Of a stretch of 64,000 bases of DNA, positions 60,385 to 64,000 are shown one piece after another. The stretch's first letter is position 1. Every line of letters starts with the position of its first letter. A program made the position numbers and the translations under genes. The notes under the pieces were generated by a model. That model was not told the origin of the DNA. It searched no databases and saw nothing but the letters and a program-made list of their open reading frames with translations. Source of the DNA: Punctularia strigosozonata HHB-11173 SS5 (taxonomy: Eukaryota; Basidiomycota; Agaricomycetes; Corticiales; Punctulariaceae); the NCBI RefSeq assembly GCF_000264995.1, contig NW_006767435.1:2008531-2072530 (forward strand), in the 5' to 3' direction.

Positions 60385-63300
60385 CTATCCTTCACCCCCA
60401 TTGGCGGAGTCATCATCTGCTTCTTCTACCGATTCATAGTCGACGTCTACCAGATCACCCTCATCTGCACCTGTCTGATCCTTGCCTCTTGCCTGTTGAT
60501 CCTTGTACATCTGCACCAGGAACTCCGCGGTGGACGCCTCCTCAGTAGTCTTATCGATACGAATTTTGATAAATCGAGGAAACCGCAGACTGCATCCTCT
60601 GGAGGAAATCATTCCGATACCGGCAACTGACACTGGACTCAGCGTTACACTATCGACGCATGATTATGGTCAGAAAACATCCGATACTGCAATGTGGTCA
60701 ACACTCACTCTGCCCCCCTTATTTCCCAGACTTCGACTGGTTTGAAGTAGACTTCAGGCTTGAGCCCTGGTTTACATTAATCAAAGCGTCTCCTTCAGTT
60801 CCGCGGCAGGAAACACAATTGATGAGATCCCACCGCCGGTTTCAACTTGCCAGATGTTTCTCGACGCGCAATTATCTGATCCGGGTGCATACTTCTCCCG
60901 CAGGGCCTAGGTTCAATCTTTAAATAATAAGATCCCGCCTAGCCGAGATTCGAGCTGAACCTTATAGAATGTATCCGTGAAACCTGGCATCCTTCACGTC
61001 AGTTCTATTTCTGGATTGTATGTTGCAGGTAGAGCACCAACCTGACATGCATTTGCACATGGCAACAAGCTGTCCGGTGGAAGCGTCCCGCACGGCGAGT
61101 AAGATAGGCGACCACCTACCATAAAAGCTCAGCGGTTCACAGCATGTATCTTGCTCACTGGCCATACCATTGTGCTTTCCTACCGTTCCCATGCCATGCA
61201 CCTACCGGCACCAGGTCCAGAGAATCACCTAAACCACTAACGTAATCCTTCTTTAACTTGAGCCATGCCGACGTCCTCTTGTCTATAAACGAAGTTCACG
61301 TTGCCGAATCGTCATGTCCGGATGACTGCACCGTACCTGGCTCGTACGTTGCAGGCAAGGGCTTGCGTCGAGATTTGCTTTGATGAGGGCCGGTTCCATC
61401 ATGAACTTCGCCGCTGTCAAGAAGCTATGTCCGGATTCTTCAGCCGATCGGACCAGCGATGAGCACAACATACATGCCTTGATCATCAGGCCCTCACAGC
61501 GGCTTTCCACGGCTTGTTGCCAAAACTCTTCGACATAATCCCTTCCTTGTTCGCTACCGCAGCTTTCTACGTGATCGAACCTCGCGATCCCTGGCCCCAA
61601 AGGCACGAAAGGAGTGAAATGCGTGTGAAGGAGTTCTCGACGTTTACGAAAGGGTTCACAGAGCAGGACCTGAGCAGATCCGGGCCATTCATTGGTGGGC
61701 CAACAACTTTATGGTCGACAATACTCACCTTGGAATTCAGATACATGAGGTCGAACGCGAAGACACATACGGCTATCTTGACTTCAGCGCTTGACTGCAC
61801 CTTACGCGCCCTATTCGATAGCTCTTGAAATGAACGGATAGATCCGTCTTCGGCATCTACAGCCACAACCTCAGCGTCCAGAATGAACGACTCCTTATCC
61901 GGAGATGTCTCGTATATATGGTTCATCAGGGCAACGACGTCTGGGTACTGAAGGTTCAAAACCTCCGCGTGTCAGAAAATGGGATAGCTGACAAAGAAGC
62001 ACTGAGAACAAGAGGAGCCCAACCTTTTCCGTCATGTCCTCGAGGTGCCGAGAAAATATCTTGACGTGGGTAACGCCAGGTTCGGCCCATACATGTACCT
62101 AGGATCCATCAGTCTGATAGTCCGACGAGCCCAGAGGAAACACAGACCTGAGCACGCTGTCCATCGTACCTGAAAATCCGGTGAGTATCTAATGAATAGG
62201 AAAGGCTATATGGAGCAAATTACTTGAACTCCGCCACAAACGGCAAGTCTTCAAATCGCTCGTAGATTTCGTCAAGCGAACGCGTGGGAGAGCCGAGTGT
62301 CGGATGTAGCGGGATGCCTGCAATGGGAATAAGCCAGTAGAACTCTGGACTCGGCCTGCAGAATGACTCGCCAACAGCCAGCGGTACCCGATCTATGATG
62401 CCGTCTAGGCCCCCCTCCAGGAGCGCGGACACGATTGCATTGTAGTCGGGTCTTTGCACGAACGTCTTCTTGATGAGCGCTTCGGATTCAGTCATCTGGG
62501 CGCCGATACGCTTTCGTGCCTCGTCCGCGCTCTCGTCGTCACATATAGCCTGAGCTAGTAGCTCGGCGGATGCATGATATCGAGATTCGCCTGCTATAGA
62601 TATATTGAGTGTTGGCGGGGAGGTGAGCACAATGCTGCGTGCGAGCGCCGTGAGTACAGTGATGCGCGCTGCTCCCACCCGGTTATTTTGACAGAGCGAC
62701 CGGACGAGATAGCGTGTTTCCTCGCCCTTCGCGGCGATGAGCAGCTTCTCAACGATGGCCTGCTTCTGTTTCGCAGCGCCTTCTCCTTTCGCGCTGGCAA
62801 TTTTCAGCATTCCTCCATGGACGCCAGTAATGGTCAACGGGGGATGGGGAAGTAGAGTTCTAACGTTGCTCTTGGCCTCAAATGCGACGTCCCCTTACCT
62901 CGAAATATCAGCGACGCGCCCGAGAAGAACCTGAATGAACATGCTCCAACCTGGATCACCATGTTTATTGTATAAGGTCTTCAGCGCAGCGGACGTGAGA
63001 CCAGAGATATGCTGAATGGCGCGATGGAGCACCGCTGGTCCTAGTCCGAGTTCCACGGCGGAATATGGCGGTGATAGGGTGTTTGAAAGAAGCCAGAGGG
63101 CGGGCAGCAAAGAGGCCGCATCATATCGGAGCAGCATACGCAACCCATTCGTGATGGTATTCAATATGCGGATTCGTGAGCGCGTCTGAGATAATGTGGC
63201 GAAGAGATGGGTTAGAAAGGAGAACGGGGCAGGGCTGGAGGACCTCCATGGGCATGCAGTCAAATCGAGGGATAGAGGGTCGATGTCAAGGATGGAATAT

Positions 63301-63710
63301 CCAGGAACGGCAGATCCTGAGTCTAACGTGATAGACGAGAGAGTGAGCCCCGAGAACTTGGCTGCTGTCTTCGGTGTTGGTGACCGGGGTACTGCAGGTT
63401 GAACGGTGGATGTCCTGTGCGAACTCGGAGCGGGAGGGTCGTCCAAGAGGTCAACGTCTATGATCTCAGCAGCGCAGTCTGCCTTGAGCTTGCTACTGCT
63501 TTGCCGAACGTTTGACAACGCCGACGGCTGGTCAACACCGCGCTCATCCGCGGACTGCTTGCCCTTCGGATTGCTCTCGGTTTCCTGCCGACCGCCTGTG
63601 GCCGTCTTGCGTGGGGAAGAGTGAAAGAATCTATCTAGACTATTTTGACCTGACGTGAGCTTAGGCTTTTTGCGAGGCGTAGATTGTCCGCTCGTCGTTC
63701 GTTTGGACAT
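60385..63710 (-). CDS. CDC9: DNA ligase I (ATP-dependent)
   Basis: It seals Okazaki-fragment nicks and repairs nicks in the nucleus. ATG 63710 starts MSKRTTSGQSTPRKKPKLTS with a nuclear-type basic patch; QNSLDRFF fits the PCNA-binding motif QxxLxxFF as in Cdc9. The DNA-binding domain follows (FLTHLFATLSQTRSRIRILN; RYDAASLLPALWLLSNTLSP; GLTSAALKTLYNKHGDPG). The adenylation domain has KQKQAIVEKLL, ETRYLVRSL, KKTFVQRPDYNAIV, and motif I with the active lysine in FVAEFK joined to YDGQRAQVHV. Then come SFILDAEVVAVD and CVFAFDLMYLNSK, CEGLMIK and WLKLKKDY-type exons at about 61240-61540. The OB domain ends LRFPRFIKIRIDKTTEEAST. The C-terminus is acidic (DLVDVDYESVEEADDDS). Ten or more introns. No upstream in-frame ATG for a mitochondrial form was found. 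Confidence 0.9.
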
Positions 63711-64000
63711 GTGGATGGATGAAGGCTCGATCAACTGGACACCTACGCGGTTAAACGGGGGGCTGTGCAACTGTACTGCAAGCGTGGGAGAATCTATTCA
63801 ATGTTCAAGAGACTTTGTGGCGTATCGCCACCACGGCTATCGCTTCCCGTGATAATCTGGGAGGCACCGATTCTAAGACACGCTCTTTGCGATAATATTT
63901 GATCGCGGCCTCGATAGCGTAGATATCGCTTTGGATTGGGATAGTCTGAAACGCTTCCGGAAGACCGCATCACCCCTCTTGGCAATTCGATAAGATTCGC
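63711..64000. other. Ligase promoter and window edge
   Basis: About 290 bp upstream of the ligase start; no gene or clear box. A gene crossing the right edge cannot be judged. Confidence 0.4.

Overview
The window is nuclear DNA of a filamentous basidiomycete, most likely a wood- or litter-decaying Agaricomycete. The evidence is dense short introns (about 45-115 nt), genes packed on both strands, a CBM1 cellulose-binding protein, an AA9 copper monooxygenase, a PL14 polysaccharide lyase and a GH18 chitinase beside housekeeping genes. Several proteins (NDR kinase, homeodomain factor, J-like coiled-coil protein) have an Agaricomycete look. Twenty-three genes are supported with fair to good confidence, plus two weaker small ones. 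I saw no tRNA, rRNA, CRISPR, intact transposon or virus-like element. Gene limits run from start codon to stop codon and include introns; exons were read by eye from splice signals and conserved family motifs.

Layout. 1-15 kb: a Tlg2/syntaxin-16 SNARE (-), a small cysteine-rich protein (+), a 4.2 kb gene-poor stretch, then a secreted group made of a cysteine-rich protein (+), a CBM1 protein (-) and a GPI-type PL14 lyase (-), followed by a Ser/Pro-rich single-pass membrane protein (-). 15-30 kb: an EF3-like New1/Elf1 ABC ATPase (+), an SNG1-type membrane protein (+), a charged coiled-coil protein (+), an AVT amino-acid transporter (+) and phosphomevalonate kinase (-). 31-44 kb: ferrochelatase (-) divergent from a NOPCHAP1-like protein (+), a membrane RING-H2 ligase (-), a zinc CDF transporter (+) and an NDR-family kinase (+). 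44-64 kb: a homeodomain factor (+), AA9 LPMO (-), membrane-anchored GH18 chitinase (-), CREG-like protein (+), an unknown conserved-looking protein (-), a Clr2-like silencing protein (-), a BolA protein (+), a C2H2 zinc-finger factor (+) and DNA ligase I (-).

The genes are not one pathway. Groups that plausibly work together are extracellular carbohydrate attack (CBM1 protein, PL14, AA9), cell-wall turnover (GH18), and mitochondrial iron/heme metabolism (ferrochelatase with a [2Fe-2S] site; BolA). The most striking shared property is splicing: at least five tiny exons of 8-18 nt lie inside conserved motifs of four genes, and the BolA gene needs a GC-AG intron. These would be lost or mis-called by routine gene prediction.
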